A DNA stretch of 51,251 nucleotides from Natrinema limicola JCM 13563. Lineage in GTDB: Archaea > Halobacteriota > Halobacteria > Halobacteriales > Natrialbaceae. Shown here piece after piece: positions 24,340-33,452 of this stretch (the first letter of the stretch is position 1; each line of letters begins with the position of its first letter). Where the stretch lies: assembly GCF_000337475.1 (NCBI RefSeq), contig NZ_AOIT01000029.1:84867-136117 (forward strand), written 5' to 3'. Position numbers and translations under genes: made by a program. Below the pieces are notes generated by a model. The model was not told the DNA's origin, did not search any database, and worked only from the letters and a program-made list of their open reading frames with translations.

Positions 24340-25332
24340 TTACCCGAACTGATCGAGGCCGGCCTGCCGGCGACGGGTGCCGTCGGGGTCTGCCTCCCAT
24401 GCCGTCTGTCGATCGCGTTCGGCCTCGAGCTCGACCGCGGGAGCCGTGGCCTGCTCGTAGCCCGGACACGAGGGGCCACACTCCGCCGCGGCGTCGACGA
24501 CCCGGTCTGCCCACGCACAGTATGGGAGCGTCGCACCGCTTTGATCAGCTGGTTGGCAGGCCCCACACGCGGGGAATTCGTACGTTCGCCAGCCCTTGCC
24601 GTATGCGCGTTCGGCGAGCCGCCGGCGTGCCTGTGCTTTCGCCTGTGGGGAGACAATCTCGATGTCGGCGCGACCCGGCCGGAACGCGAGGGGCTCGATC
24701 CCCGGCTGGTCGACCAGCAGCGACGCCGGCTCGCGGATCACCTCGATCTCGAGCGAGTGATCCGTGTCGTCACGATGAACACGCCAAACGCCGACCTCGT
24801 CGGGGAGCCTGTTCAAATGAGCGCGAGTCACGTAGCTCTCGGTCGCGAGCACGACCGCGTCGACCATAGCAAGGCTGACGTCGGTTCGCAGTTGGGCCTC
24901 GAGGTCGCCCGGCTGGTCAAGGTCGGGTTTGTTCTCGATGCCGACGAGTCGGTCGTACCAGTCGGGATAGCGGGCTGTCTGGCGGACGTACTCTCGATTG
25001 GCGTCCGCGCTGGCGGTGTGATCACGTTCGAAGAAGCCGAGCTCGAGCGCGCGGTCGACGGCGCGTCGCGCCCGCTCGGGGTGACAGTCGAATGCATCTT
25101 TCCAGTAGCGGGCCCGACCGGTGCCGACCGCCGAGCCGATGGCCGCGTCGGGGATCGACTCGCTCGTGATCGCGACGCGCTCGTCGAACGCGGGGCCGGG
25201 CTCGACGCAGACGATATCGAGGATGCGGCCGCCGGGGACGGCGACGCTCGCGCCGAGCTGGCGGGCGACGATCCCTTCCCGGCGTGACTCGAGGTGAGCA
25301 CACAACTCGAGTTCGAACGCGAACTCGGACAC
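24340..25332 (-). CDS. DUF5787 protein with nuclease-like and cysteine-cluster motifs
   Basis: 330 residues. I match it to haloarchaeal DUF5787. I also see ILDIVCV (D39) and a downstream IENKPD (E133, K135) that could form a PD-(D/E)XK active site, with a helix-turn-helix-like insert (DCHPERARRAVDRALELGF) between them. C11 near the N-terminus and a C-terminal cluster C256, C259, C272, C285, C289 recall the Fe-S cysteines of Cas4/AddB nucleases. The nuclease idea is my inference. GTG at 25332 starts the conserved part. It diverges from the aIF2-gamma operon. Confidence 0.75.
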   Translation of the reverse strand: MSEFAFELELCAHLESRREGIVARQLGASVAVPGGRILDIVCVEPGPAFDERVAITSESIPDAAIGSAVGTGRARYWKDAFDCHPERARRAVDRALELGFFERDHTASADANREYVRQTARYPDWYDRLVGIENKPDLDQPGDLEAQLRTDVSLAMVDAVVLATESYVTRAHLNRLPDEVGVWRVHRDDTDHSLEIEVIREPASLLVDQPGIEPLAFRPGRADIEIVSPQAKAQARRRLAERAYGKGWRTYEFPACGACQPADQSGATLPYCAWADRVVDAAAECGPSCPGYEQATAPAVELEAERDRQTAWEADPDGTRRRQAGLDQFG

Positions 25333-25483
25333 GGTATCGGGGAGGGGCGGCTGCGAGAAAAGTCGTCGGGTCCAGCGACTCGAGGCAGAATTCGTTCGAC
25401 ATCGGTCGGCAGCAACGAAAGCATAGCTCGCAACCTTTATCAAGCGCACAGCGGAATCACTACCTAAGATTACTCATCGTCTT

Positions 25484-26716
25484 ATGGTAGGAAATCGACA
25501 ACCGGAGGTGAACATCGGGCTCGTCGGCCACGTCGACCACGGCAAGACGACGCTGGTGCAAGCCCTCAGCGGCTCGTGGACGGACCAGCACTCAGAGGAG
25601 ATGAAACGCGGCATCTCCATTCGGCTCGGCTACGCCGACGCGACGTTCCGTCACTGTGAGGGACTCGAGGAACCCGAATGTTACACCGTCACTGAGGAGT
25701 GTCCGGACGGCTCCGAAAGCGAGCCGTTGCGGACCGTCTCGTTCGTCGACGCCCCGGGTCACGAGACCCTGATGGCGACGATGCTCTCGGGTGCCTCGCT
25801 GATGGACGGCGCGGTGCTGGTCGTCAGCGCCAACGAGCCCGTCCCCCAGCCCCAGACCGAAGAGCACCTGATGGCGCTCGATATCATTGGCATCGACAAC
25901 ATCGTCATCGCTCAGAACAAGGTCGACCTCGTCGACGCCGATACGGCCCGGGACAACTACGAACAGATCAAGGAGTTCGTCGCCGGCACGGTCGCCGAAG
26001 ACGCCCCGATCGTCCCCGTCTCTGCGGGTCAGGAGGTCAACCTCGATCTTCTCATTCAGGCGATCGAAGAAGAGATCCCCACCCCCGACCGGGATCCTGA
26101 CGCCGACCCACGGATGCATGTCGCCCGCAGTTTCGACATCAACAAGCCCGGCACGACCGCGGCGGATCTTTCCGGCGGCGTCCTCGGCGGCAGTCTCGTA
26201 CAGGGCGAACTCGAGGTTGGCGACGAACTCGAGGTCCGGCCTGGCCGTGAAGTCGAGGAGGGTGGCAAGACCGAGTACGTCCCGATCGAGACGACGATCC
26301 GGTCGCTGCAGGCCGGTGGCGAGACGGTCGACACCGTCACGCCGGGTGGCCTGCTGGGCGTCGGCACCGGGCTCGACCCCTCGCTGACGAAAGGCGACGC
26401 GTTAGCCGGCCGGATAGCTGGCCCGCCGGGCTCGCTCCCGCCGACGTGGGAGGAGTTTACGATGGAAGTCGACTTGCTCGAACGGGTCGTCGGGGCCGAA
26501 CACGGCGAGACCGTCGACGAAATCAGTACCGGCGAACCGCTGATGATGACCGTCGGCACGGCAACGACCGTTGGTGCCGTCACCAGCGCCCGCGAAGGCG
26601 AGTGTGAGGTCAATCTCAAACGGCCTGTCGCCGCCGAACCGGGAACGAAGATCGCGATCAACCGCCGCATCGGTGCCCGCTGGCGGCTGATCGGACTGGG
26701 AACACTGACGGACTGA
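25484..26716 (+). CDS. eif2g: Translation initiation factor aIF2, gamma subunit
   Basis: 410 residues. GTPase motifs: GHVDHGKT (15-22), DAPGHE (89-94), NKVD (145-148). Three Cys (58, 66, 73) lie in the zinc-binding insertion. Two EF-Tu-like barrels follow. It delivers initiator Met-tRNA to the small ribosomal subunit together with the alpha and beta subunits. A TATA-like CTTTATCA (25435-25442) precedes it. It heads a five-gene same-strand cluster with very short spacers. Confidence 0.96.
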   Translation: MVGNRQPEVNIGLVGHVDHGKTTLVQALSGSWTDQHSEEMKRGISIRLGYADATFRHCEGLEEPECYTVTEECPDGSESEPLRTVSFVDAPGHETLMATMLSGASLMDGAVLVVSANEPVPQPQTEEHLMALDIIGIDNIVIAQNKVDLVDADTARDNYEQIKEFVAGTVAEDAPIVPVSAGQEVNLDLLIQAIEEEIPTPDRDPDADPRMHVARSFDINKPGTTAADLSGGVLGGSLVQGELEVGDELEVRPGREVEEGGKTEYVPIETTIRSLQAGGETVDTVTPGGLLGVGTGLDPSLTKGDALAGRIAGPPGSLPPTWEEFTMEVDLLERVVGAEHGETVDEISTGEPLMMTVGTATTVGAVTSAREGECEVNLKRPVAAEPGTKIAINRRIGARWRLIGLGTLTD

Positions 26717-26721
26717 AATCG

Positions 26722-27111
26722 ATGCAGACGCCGCGGGTCGCCCTCGATACGAGCGCGCTCATGATGCCGGTCGAACTCGATGTCCGACTGTTCGACGAGC
26801 TCGAGCGACTGCTTGACGCCTACGAGCCGATACTCCCACAGGCCGTCCTCGAGGAACTCCGTCGGCTTTCCGAGAAGGGCGGCCAGGAGGGAACGGCCGC
26901 AACCGTGGGCCACGATCTGGCGACCGAACGGTGTCTCGTCGTCGACACGGACGCATCGTACGCAGACGACGCCTTGGTCGAACTCGCCCGCGAGGGCGGC
27001 GTCGACTACGTCGTCACGAACGACCGCCCGCTGCGCGATCGGGTGCTCGAAGCGAGCAGACCGGTAATTGCATTACGCGGGAGAAACAAGTTAGCGATCA
27101 CTCAACCATAG
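26722..27111 (+). CDS. PIN-domain protein (Fcf1/VapC-like)
   Basis: 129 residues. Acidic residues of the PIN active site are in ALDTSALMMPVE (D9), the central Glu-rich helix, DTDASYADDALVELA and VVTNDRPLRDRV. This gene is found beside aIF2-gamma in many euryarchaea and is usually described as an Fcf1-like nuclease for rRNA processing, not a toxin; there is no antitoxin gene. It begins five bases after the aIF2-gamma stop and ends directly before rpo7. Confidence 0.88.
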   Translation: MQTPRVALDTSALMMPVELDVRLFDELERLLDAYEPILPQAVLEELRRLSEKGGQEGTAATVGHDLATERCLVVDTDASYADDALVELAREGGVDYVVTNDRPLRDRVLEASRPVIALRGRNKLAITQP

Positions 27112-27681
27112 ATGTACAAACGGGTTAGATTGAAGGATACGGTAGAAGTACCGCCGGAAGAGCTCGGCGACGTGTCGCCGGGGTTGGTCAAGCGACTGCT
27201 CCAGGATAAACTCGAGGGGCGGATGGACGAAGAAGTCGGGAGCGTCGTCTCCGTCACCGAAGTCCACGATATCGGCGAGGGAGCAGTGCTCCCGAACCGG
27301 CCGGGCGTCTACTACGAGGCCGAGTTCGACGCGGTGACGTTCGATCCGCAGATGCAGGAAGTCGTCGACGGCACCGTCGTCGAGGTCGTCGAGTTCGGTG
27401 CCTTCGTCGGCATCGGTCCCGTCGACGGGCTGCTCCACGTCTCCCAGATCAGCGACGAGTATCTGGCCTTCGACGGCGAAAACCAGCAGCTCTCCTCGAA
27501 CGAGTCCGATCGGACTCTCGGCGTCGACGACGCCGTCCGGACCCGCATCGTCACCAAGAGCATCGACGAGCGCAACCCGCGTGACTCGAAGATCGGCCTC
27601 ACCGCGAAACAGCCCGGTCTCGGCAAACACCAGTGGCTCGAAGAGGAACGCGAGAAACGCGAAGCGACCGCAGGTGAATAA
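27112..27681 (+). CDS. rpo7: RNA polymerase subunit Rpo7 (RpoE')
   Basis: 189 residues. The N-terminal RNP-like tip domain (MYKRVRLKDTVEVPPEELGD) is followed by an S1 RNA-binding domain beginning GTVVEVVEFGAFVGIGPVDGLLHVSQI. Rpo7 forms the RNA polymerase stalk with Rpo4. It starts immediately after the PIN gene stop, with no gap, and is followed after two bases by spt4. Confidence 0.95.
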   Translation: MYKRVRLKDTVEVPPEELGDVSPGLVKRLLQDKLEGRMDEEVGSVVSVTEVHDIGEGAVLPNRPGVYYEAEFDAVTFDPQMQEVVDGTVVEVVEFGAFVGIGPVDGLLHVSQISDEYLAFDGENQQLSSNESDRTLGVDDAVRTRIVTKSIDERNPRDSKIGLTAKQPGLGKHQWLEEEREKREATAGE

Positions 27682-27683
27682 CC

Positions 27684-27881
27684 ATGGCATCGAACCGCCT
27701 CGTCTGTCGCGAGTGCCACCGGGTCAACGAACCGGACGCCGAGACCTGTGAGGCCTGCAACTCCTCGTCGCTGACCGAAGACTGGGCGGGCTATGTCATC
27801 ATTGCCCACCCCGAGGAAAGCGAGATCGCGTCGGAGATGCAGATTACCGAACCGGGTGCGTACGCGCTGAAAGTCCGCTGA
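27684..27881 (+). CDS. spt4: Transcription elongation factor Spt4 (RpoE'')
   Basis: 65 residues. A zinc site of C8, C11, C22 and C25 (CREC...CEAC) is followed by the Spt5-binding part SSSLTEDWAGYVIIAHPEES, typical for archaeal Spt4. It works with Spt5 to make RNA polymerase processive. The gene order rpo7-spt4 is conserved in archaea. Confidence 0.94.
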   Translation: MASNRLVCRECHRVNEPDAETCEACNSSSLTEDWAGYVIIAHPEESEIASEMQITEPGAYALKVR

Positions 27882-27886
27882 CAGCC

Positions 27887-28474
27887 GTGACTCGCGACGA
27901 GCCAGCCGACGAGACGCCCGCCGACGAACAGTTGCTTGTCCTGCCTGACGACCTCCGCCACGAACTCAAAGCGCCGCTTGGCCCGATCGAAACCGACGCC
28001 GAGCGGCTGCTCGAGGCCGTCGACGGTCCCATCATCGCTGTCGGCGACGTCGTCACCTACCACCTTCTGGAAGCGGGCCGCCAGCCCGACGTAGCGCTGG
28101 TCGACGGCCGGACGAAACGCGAGGCCGTCGACGAGGAAATCCGCGAGGCGGTCACGGAAGGCGCAAGTCTCGAGGTGACCAACCCACCGGCCGAACTCGC
28201 CGCGCCGGTCGTGCGGGCGCTTCGGCGTGCGCTCGCGGCGGACGATCCGACGACGATCCTGGTCGACGGCGAGGAGGATCTGGTTGCGCTGCCCGCCATC
28301 GTCGCCGCACCCGAGGACGCGAGCGTCGTCTACGGCCAGCCCGACGAGGGGATGGTCCACGTCACAGTGACCGACGACCTCCGAGACGAGATGCGCGACC
28401 TGCTCGAGCGCTTCGAGGGCGATACCGAACGGTTCTGGGCGTTGCTCGAGGACGCAGAATCGAACGGCGAGTAA
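27887..28474 (+). CDS. GTP-dependent dephospho-CoA kinase family protein
   Basis: 195 residues. It has the family motifs GDVVTYHLLEAGRQPDVALVDGRTKR and NPPAELAAP, and a central ILVDGEEDLVALPAI. Archaeal members of this former DUF359 family phosphorylate dephospho-CoA with GTP in the last step of CoA synthesis. GTG start, five bases after spt4. Linkage to spt4 is also seen in other euryarchaea. Confidence 0.9.
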   Translation: MTRDEPADETPADEQLLVLPDDLRHELKAPLGPIETDAERLLEAVDGPIIAVGDVVTYHLLEAGRQPDVALVDGRTKREAVDEEIREAVTEGASLEVTNPPAELAAPVVRALRRALAADDPTTILVDGEEDLVALPAIVAAPEDASVVYGQPDEGMVHVTVTDDLRDEMRDLLERFEGDTERFWALLEDAESNGE

Positions 28475-28484
28475 GACGGCAGCT

Positions 28485-28497
28485 GCTGTCGGACAGC
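28485..28497. repeat. Short palindrome GCTGTCGGACAGC between convergent genes
   Basis: A perfect 13-base palindrome with a single central base, 11 bases past the dephospho-CoA kinase stop. Its core CTGTCGGACAG recurs exactly at 51151-51161. It could act at the RNA 3' end or be a repeat fragment. Confidence 0.45.
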
Positions 28498-28584
28498 GGA
28501 TCTTCTATCGATTGGGTCGGTCAGTGCAGTTAATCCGCGTCGGAAAAGACAGACCCCGCAAGCGACGTCTGAGCCGACCGTCCG

Positions 28585-30027
28585 TCAGTGATCGTGACTA
28601 TGGTCGTGGTCGTGTGAGTGGCCACCGTCGCTGGCCGCATCGCCGAGGTCGCCGCCGGCGACGAGCGCGTCGTGGTCGCCGCCCATCATGTCCATGTTCT
28701 TTAAGGTGTCGCGCTCCTCGAACTCCTCGACGGCGTCGAGGAGATCTTCCTGGGTCAGCGTCGTCCGGTCTTCGGTCAGTGCCTCGAGGACGGCTTCCCG
28801 AAGGACCATCCGGAGGTCGCTGCCGGTCAGTCCCTGCGTGACTTCAGCGATAAGTTGCGGATCGAACTCCTCGATATCCATCGTGCGGGTGATAACGTCG
28901 AGGATGTCCGCCCGCATGCCGCGGTCGGGCTTTGGGAAGTTGATGATCTCGTCGAAGCGCCGCCAGGCGGCGTCGTCGAGTTGGTCCGGATGGTTCGTCG
29001 CGCCGATGAGCAGGACGTCGTCCTCGATCAGCGAGATGTTGTCGATGCTTTTGAGCAGGGTGTTGACCGCACGTTTGAGTGCGGCGTGTTCGTCGCTGCG
29101 CCGGGTCTTGGCGACGAAGTCGAACTCGTCGATGAACAGAATACACGGCGAAAGTCGTTTGGCGACTTCGAACGTCTTGTCGACATTTTTCGCCGTCTCG
29201 CCGAGATACTGCGAGGTGATCATCGAGAGCTTGACCTCGACGAACGGCAGGTCCATGTCCTGGGCCAGCGCCTGTGCGGTCGAGGTCTTCCCCGTCCCCG
29301 GCGGCCCGACGAACAGCAGCTTCCCAATCTCGCGCAGGCCGATGTTCGCGAGGTACTCGCGGTGTTCGATCGCCTTCGAGATCTTGTCGAGTTCGTTCTC
29401 TTGGTCGTCGGTGAGCACGAGATCGTCGAGCGAGGTCTCGACCTCCTCTGGGGCGCGCACTTCGACGAGATCGAGCATCTCCTCGTCGTCATCCTCGTCG
29501 AAGTACTGGTTGAGCAACCCGTCGATCCAGACGCGGTCGGCCTGAATCGGCCGGTTGCGCTCGCGGGCCTCCTCGTGCGTGACATCGAAGTCGTAGTCGT
29601 CGTGGCGTTCGAAGTATTTCGCGAGCGTCGGGTTCTCGAGCAATCGGTCTTCGTCGACGCGCTCGGCGAACCACTCTTCGGCCATCTCCTGTTGGGCGAG
29701 GGTGATCGTCCCGGAGAACTCATCGCGTTCGGTAAACATCAACTCGGCGATGGCCTCCCACGGGCGGTCGATATCGGTCGCTTCGCGCGCTGTGGTGGTC
29801 GTTACTGAGAGCGGACGACTGATCCCAGCGGGTTTGCGGTTGGTACCGCTGTTATCCCCGTCTCCGCTGTCGTCGTCGACGCCGCCGGTCCAGTATACGC
29901 GGCGGAACGACGGCGGGAGATCGTTCTCGTCTAGCGTCCGGTCGTCCGAATACACGCTCGTCGTGAGCAGGAACTCCACGACGTCGAGCGCCGCATTACT
30001 CATTCGGTCATCGTACTCACTACTCAT
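28585..30027 (-). CDS. Large AAA ATPase with a His-rich C-terminal tail
   Basis: 480 residues. An N-terminal region of about 210 residues contains an Asp/Gly-rich loop. The AAA module has Walker A GPPGTGKT (241-248), Walker B ILFIDEFD (296-303), sensor GATNHPDQLDDAAWRRFD and a C-terminal lid with GLTGSDLRMVLREAV. The extreme C-terminus is HSHDHDHSHDH, a possible metal-binding tail. It resembles haloarchaeal PAN/Cdc48-related single-AAA proteins; the substrate is unknown. Start at 30027 is one of two close ATGs; the other is 30003. Confidence 0.85.
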   Translation of the reverse strand: MSSEYDDRMSNAALDVVEFLLTTSVYSDDRTLDENDLPPSFRRVYWTGGVDDDSGDGDNSGTNRKPAGISRPLSVTTTTAREATDIDRPWEAIAELMFTERDEFSGTITLAQQEMAEEWFAERVDEDRLLENPTLAKYFERHDDYDFDVTHEEARERNRPIQADRVWIDGLLNQYFDEDDDEEMLDLVEVRAPEEVETSLDDLVLTDDQENELDKISKAIEHREYLANIGLREIGKLLFVGPPGTGKTSTAQALAQDMDLPFVEVKLSMITSQYLGETAKNVDKTFEVAKRLSPCILFIDEFDFVAKTRRSDEHAALKRAVNTLLKSIDNISLIEDDVLLIGATNHPDQLDDAAWRRFDEIINFPKPDRGMRADILDVITRTMDIEEFDPQLIAEVTQGLTGSDLRMVLREAVLEALTEDRTTLTQEDLLDAVEEFEERDTLKNMDMMGGDHDALVAGGDLGDAASDGGHSHDHDHSHDH

Positions 30028-30149
30028 TCTTAACAGCGTCGTCATGCGTCGCGTCTGCGACGGCGTTTCACTCACAGCCCCGGTTGTGATGCTGCATCGA
30101 GCGGACAAGCGGCATAACCGTTTTCGTCCATGGGCTCACAGTGCCCTGT

Positions 30150-30521
30150 ATGAATGTGTTGCTGGGTCTCGGCGGAAGCGATGAGTCGGTGAAGACGCTT
30201 CGACGGACCATCGACCGCACGAAAGAGGTCGGCGACGACCTGACAGTCGTTATCGTCGACAAACCCGAGTCGAAACGCTCACAGGACGAAACGCACGATC
30301 TGGCAGTCGAGCACCTCGATGAGGCGGGCCTCGACGACGCCACCGTCGAGACGCTCGAGGGTGACCCCGGAAGTGCGCTCGTCGATTATGCCGAGCAAGG
30401 AGAGTTCGACGAGTTGGTCATCGGCGGTGGCACCCTGAGCCCGATGGGGAAAATTCAGCTCGGGCCGATCACGGAGTTCGTCCTGTTGAATGCCCCAACA
30501 ACGGTCAAGCTGGTGCGATAA
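30150..30521 (+). CDS. Universal stress protein (UspA), short form
   Basis: 123 residues. Core Rossmann-like alpha/beta fold with GLGGSDESVKTLRRTI at the N-terminus and a C-terminal VIGGGTLSPMGKIQLGPITEFVL, where the usual GxxGxxxxGSV nucleotide motif is altered. Probably a small regulatory or nucleotide-binding protein. It is followed after two bases by a GNAT gene, forming a pair. Confidence 0.85.
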   Translation: MNVLLGLGGSDESVKTLRRTIDRTKEVGDDLTVVIVDKPESKRSQDETHDLAVEHLDEAGLDDATVETLEGDPGSALVDYAEQGEFDELVIGGGTLSPMGKIQLGPITEFVLLNAPTTVKLVR

Positions 30522-30523
30522 CG

Positions 30524-31093
30524 ATGGTCGGATCGCGTCAGTATCCGGACGAGCCGTCCGGTCCGTTCCCCTCGCCGCCGACGACGTTCGAGGACCGGGA
30601 GGGACGGTCGATCGAGATCCGCGCGCCGGCGGCGTTCGCCGACGACGCACTCGACGACGTCGTCGAGATGTACGTCGAGTTCGATCCCACCGATCGGGCA
30701 CAGGGGATTCCGCCGACCGGTGAGGATCGCATCCGCAACTGGCTCGAGACGATCGCCGAGGACAGCGTCACCGTCGTCGCCTTCCACGACGGCGACGCTA
30801 TTGGCCACGCGATGCTCGTCCCCGATAGCGACGATCCGGACGCGATCGCAGAGAAAAGCGACATCGAGTGGGAACTGGCGATTTTCGTCCTGCAGGCCTA
30901 CCAGCAGGCCGGTATCGGGACGGTCCTGCTCGAGAACCTGCTGGGCCACGCCACCGATCTCGGTATCAGACGCGTGTGGTTGACCGTCGAACGCTGGAAC
31001 AACCCGGCGATCGCCCTCTACGAACGGGTCGGCTTCGAGTCGACCGGGACCGAGAGCTTCGAACAGGAGATGGCGATCCTGCTCGACAACTAA
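30524..31093 (+). CDS. GNAT-family N-acetyltransferase
   Basis: 189 residues. The acetyl-CoA site is in LQAYQQAGIGTVLLENLL, followed by RRVWLTVERWNNPAIALYERVGF, the usual GNAT motif B. The N-terminal 40 residues are an acidic/proline-rich extension. The acceptor substrate is not predictable. It is closely linked to UspA genes on both sides, which suggests a stress or protein-acetylation role, as an inference. Confidence 0.9.
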   Translation: MVGSRQYPDEPSGPFPSPPTTFEDREGRSIEIRAPAAFADDALDDVVEMYVEFDPTDRAQGIPPTGEDRIRNWLETIAEDSVTVVAFHDGDAIGHAMLVPDSDDPDAIAEKSDIEWELAIFVLQAYQQAGIGTVLLENLLGHATDLGIRRVWLTVERWNNPAIALYERVGFESTGTESFEQEMAILLDN

Positions 31094-31102
31094 CGACGGC
31101 GG

Positions 31103-31561
31103 CTACACCGAGAGGACTGGCTGGCTCGCATACGAGAGGACGTATTCTGCGGCATCCTCGAGGACCTCCACCTCAGCACCGGTCACGGGCTCTCGAGGGA
31201 GGACGATGAAGTCGGCGTCGATCGAATCGGCGGTGTCGAGGACGACGTTGCCAGGATGGCGCATCTTCCGCATCTTCGAGAAGCCCTCGTCGACGGAGGT
31301 CGACAGCGAGACGTCAGCCTCGGCGGCGAGCGCACGGGCATCGTCGAAAAACTCCTGTGTCGTCTCGACGATATCGGCCTCGTCGACGGTGCCGTTATCG
31401 AGACCGTAGACGACGCCACGTCCGAGGACGAAAAGCGCGTGGACGGCCGCATCGTAGCGGTCGGCGACGGCGATAGCGTACTCGACGGCGGTGGCTGACT
31501 CGTCGCTGCCGTCGACCGGCGCGAGAACGGTGTCGACGGTAAACGGCTCGCTGGCATCCAT
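31103..31561 (-). CDS. Universal stress protein (UspA)
   Basis: 152 residues. VLAPVDGSDESATAVEYAI and the C-terminal FIVLPREPVTGAEVEVLEDAAEYVLSYASQPVLSV give the UspA fold, but the ATP-binding G-rich loop is not typical. The gene converges on the GNAT gene, stops 10 bases apart, and diverges from the next UspA gene. ATG at 31561. Confidence 0.88.
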   Translation of the reverse strand: MDASEPFTVDTVLAPVDGSDESATAVEYAIAVADRYDAAVHALFVLGRGVVYGLDNGTVDEADIVETTQEFFDDARALAAEADVSLSTSVDEGFSKMRKMRHPGNVVLDTADSIDADFIVLPREPVTGAEVEVLEDAAEYVLSYASQPVLSV

Positions 31562-31694
31562 ACACGGCAGTGAGTGTTCCGTGGCAAAAAACCCACCACA
31601 CGCTGTGCCCGCTCGCTGTGCATTCACACGGTCGTCGCCCGTGTCCCCTGTCCGAACGGGGACGTTTAAGCGACCGCGAGCGTAAGTCGTCGAT

Positions 31695-32153
31695 ATGTTC
31701 GATACGGTCGTGGTCGCCACTGATGGCTCCGATAGCGTCAAACGGGCCATCGACGTTGCACTCGATCTTGCAGACCGCTTCGATGCCGACATCCACGCCC
31801 TGTCGGTCATCGACGCCAGCGAGGTCGACGCCTCCCCGGAGCAACTCCAAGACGAGTTCCGTACTGCTCTCGAGACGACTGCCGACGCTGCCCTCGGGAC
31901 CGTCGAGGAGCGCGCCGATCAGGCGGTGACAACTGAGATCCGCGAGGGACGGCCCGCCGCCGAGATCTGTGCGTACGCCCGCGAGGTCGACGCAGATGTG
32001 ATCGCGACTGGCACCCGCGGCCGCCACGGCGAGAACCGCCTGCTGCTGGGCAGCGTCGCCGAGCGCATCGTCCGGACATCACCCGTCCCCGTGTTGACCG
32101 TCCGGCAACTCGATTCTGCGACCGACGGTGACGAGACGGTCGCCGACTCCTGA
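31695..32153 (+). CDS. Universal stress protein (UspA), ATP-binding type
   Basis: 152 residues. VVVATDGSDSVKRAIDVAL at the N-terminus and ATGTRGRHGENRLLLGSVAERIVRTSPVPVLTV at the C-terminus, with a complete GTRGRHGxxRxLLGSV ATP-binding loop, unlike its two neighbours. A TATA-like GACGTTTAAG about 29 bases upstream suggests a leaderless transcript. Confidence 0.92.
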   Translation: MFDTVVVATDGSDSVKRAIDVALDLADRFDADIHALSVIDASEVDASPEQLQDEFRTALETTADAALGTVEERADQAVTTEIREGRPAAEICAYAREVDADVIATGTRGRHGENRLLLGSVAERIVRTSPVPVLTVRQLDSATDGDETVADS

Positions 32154-32246
32154 TCGGCACCGGCAAGCGGCGGGTCGACGCTCCGACACTCGCCTCTAGC
32201 ACCCGAGACCGGCGGTTACTTCCCGACAGGACACCCAGCACGTAGC

Positions 32247-33437
32247 ATGTACGACGAACTCATCGAGAGCGGCGATCTGCCGCTCGCGCGCAAATCCGTG
32301 CTGCCGGGGACTGGTTTCTTCCTGCCTGACACGCTCGAGGAGGACTTAGAAGCCCAGCAGACCGAAGCCGCCCTCGAGGGGGCCGAGGTCGCGGTCATCG
32401 CAGACCCGGACGCCGACGGACTGGCCTGTGTCGCCCTGCTTCGCGAAGCCTATGACGACATCCAGAACGTCCCGGAACCGGCTGATGACGAGGATGACGA
32501 TGACGTGGCCGACGAGCCGCTCGACGAGCCCGAGCCGACGCCCCACGCCGTCGCGCTCATCCCCGCGAGCCCCCACGACGTCGAGGACGCGCTGGCTCGC
32601 GTCGCCGAGTACGGCGACGACGGGATCGACATCTTCGTCTGTGACCTCGCACCGGATCGCTACGAGTACGTCGAAGACGAACTCGCGGCGGCCCTCGAAA
32701 CCGCCGACAGCGTCGCGTGGTACGACCACCACCAGTGGGGCGACGACGTCGCACAGGCGGTTCGAGACGCCGGTGTCGATCTCGTCGTCGGCGACTCCGA
32801 CGAGGAATGTAGCGCCGACGTGGTCTATCGCTCGCTCGAGTACGACTTCGAGCCGATGTACGAGGAGCTGGCAGCAGTCACTCGAGATCACGACCTCTGG
32901 CTGCGCGAGGACCCGCGCAGCGACGATCTGGCGGACTACGCCTACTGGACCGATCCCGCCGAGTACGTCGAGGTCGTCCGCGAGTACGGCGTCGACCTGC
33001 CCGCGTGGGTCGAGGAGTACATCGCAGAGCGCCGCGTCGAGAAGGAGGCGCTGATCGAACAGGCAGTCGGCCGGGCAGAACTCCGCGAGATTGGCGGCTA
33101 CACGGTCGGGATCACCTACGGCCGCTGTTCACAGAACGAAGTCGCCGAAGCGATGCGCGAGCAGGGTGCCGACGCCTCCGTGATCGTCAAACCTGCCGGC
33201 TCGGCCTCGATCCGGGGCACCGACGAGTTCGATCGGTGCCACGAGGTCGCGGGGAAAGTAAACGGTGGCGGCCACCCCAAGGCTGCGGGCTGTAAGCCCG
33301 ACATCTACGACGACATGCTCGACTACGCGAACCACTGGACGACCCGCGGGGCCGTGACGAAACAGGTCATCCTCGATGCGTTCCGGCAGGTCGTCGCAGA
33401 AGCGGACGCAGCCGAAGACACGGACGCCGACGCGTAA
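32247..33437 (+). CDS. DHH-family phosphoesterase (RecJ-like)
   Basis: 396 residues. Motif I IADPDADG (D53, D55, D57), a central FVCDLAPD, the DHH motif WYDHHQWGDD and the DHHA1 GGGHPKAAG at the C-terminus. This is the archaeal RecJ/GAN-like or oligonucleotide phosphoesterase layout; a metal-dependent 5'-3' exonuclease or nanoRNase is expected. An Asp-rich insertion (about 74-96) interrupts the N-terminal domain. Confidence 0.88.
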   Translation: MYDELIESGDLPLARKSVLPGTGFFLPDTLEEDLEAQQTEAALEGAEVAVIADPDADGLACVALLREAYDDIQNVPEPADDEDDDDVADEPLDEPEPTPHAVALIPASPHDVEDALARVAEYGDDGIDIFVCDLAPDRYEYVEDELAAALETADSVAWYDHHQWGDDVAQAVRDAGVDLVVGDSDEECSADVVYRSLEYDFEPMYEELAAVTRDHDLWLREDPRSDDLADYAYWTDPAEYVEVVREYGVDLPAWVEEYIAERRVEKEALIEQAVGRAELREIGGYTVGITYGRCSQNEVAEAMREQGADASVIVKPAGSASIRGTDEFDRCHEVAGKVNGGGHPKAAGCKPDIYDDMLDYANHWTTRGAVTKQVILDAFRQVVAEADAAEDTDADA

Positions 33438-33452
33438 TCGTCTCTCTCTCTG

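Noticed and set aside
26722..27111. VapC toxin
   Set aside because: PIN fold, but no antitoxin gene; its place between aIF2-gamma and rpo7 is the conserved archaeal context of an Fcf1-like protein.
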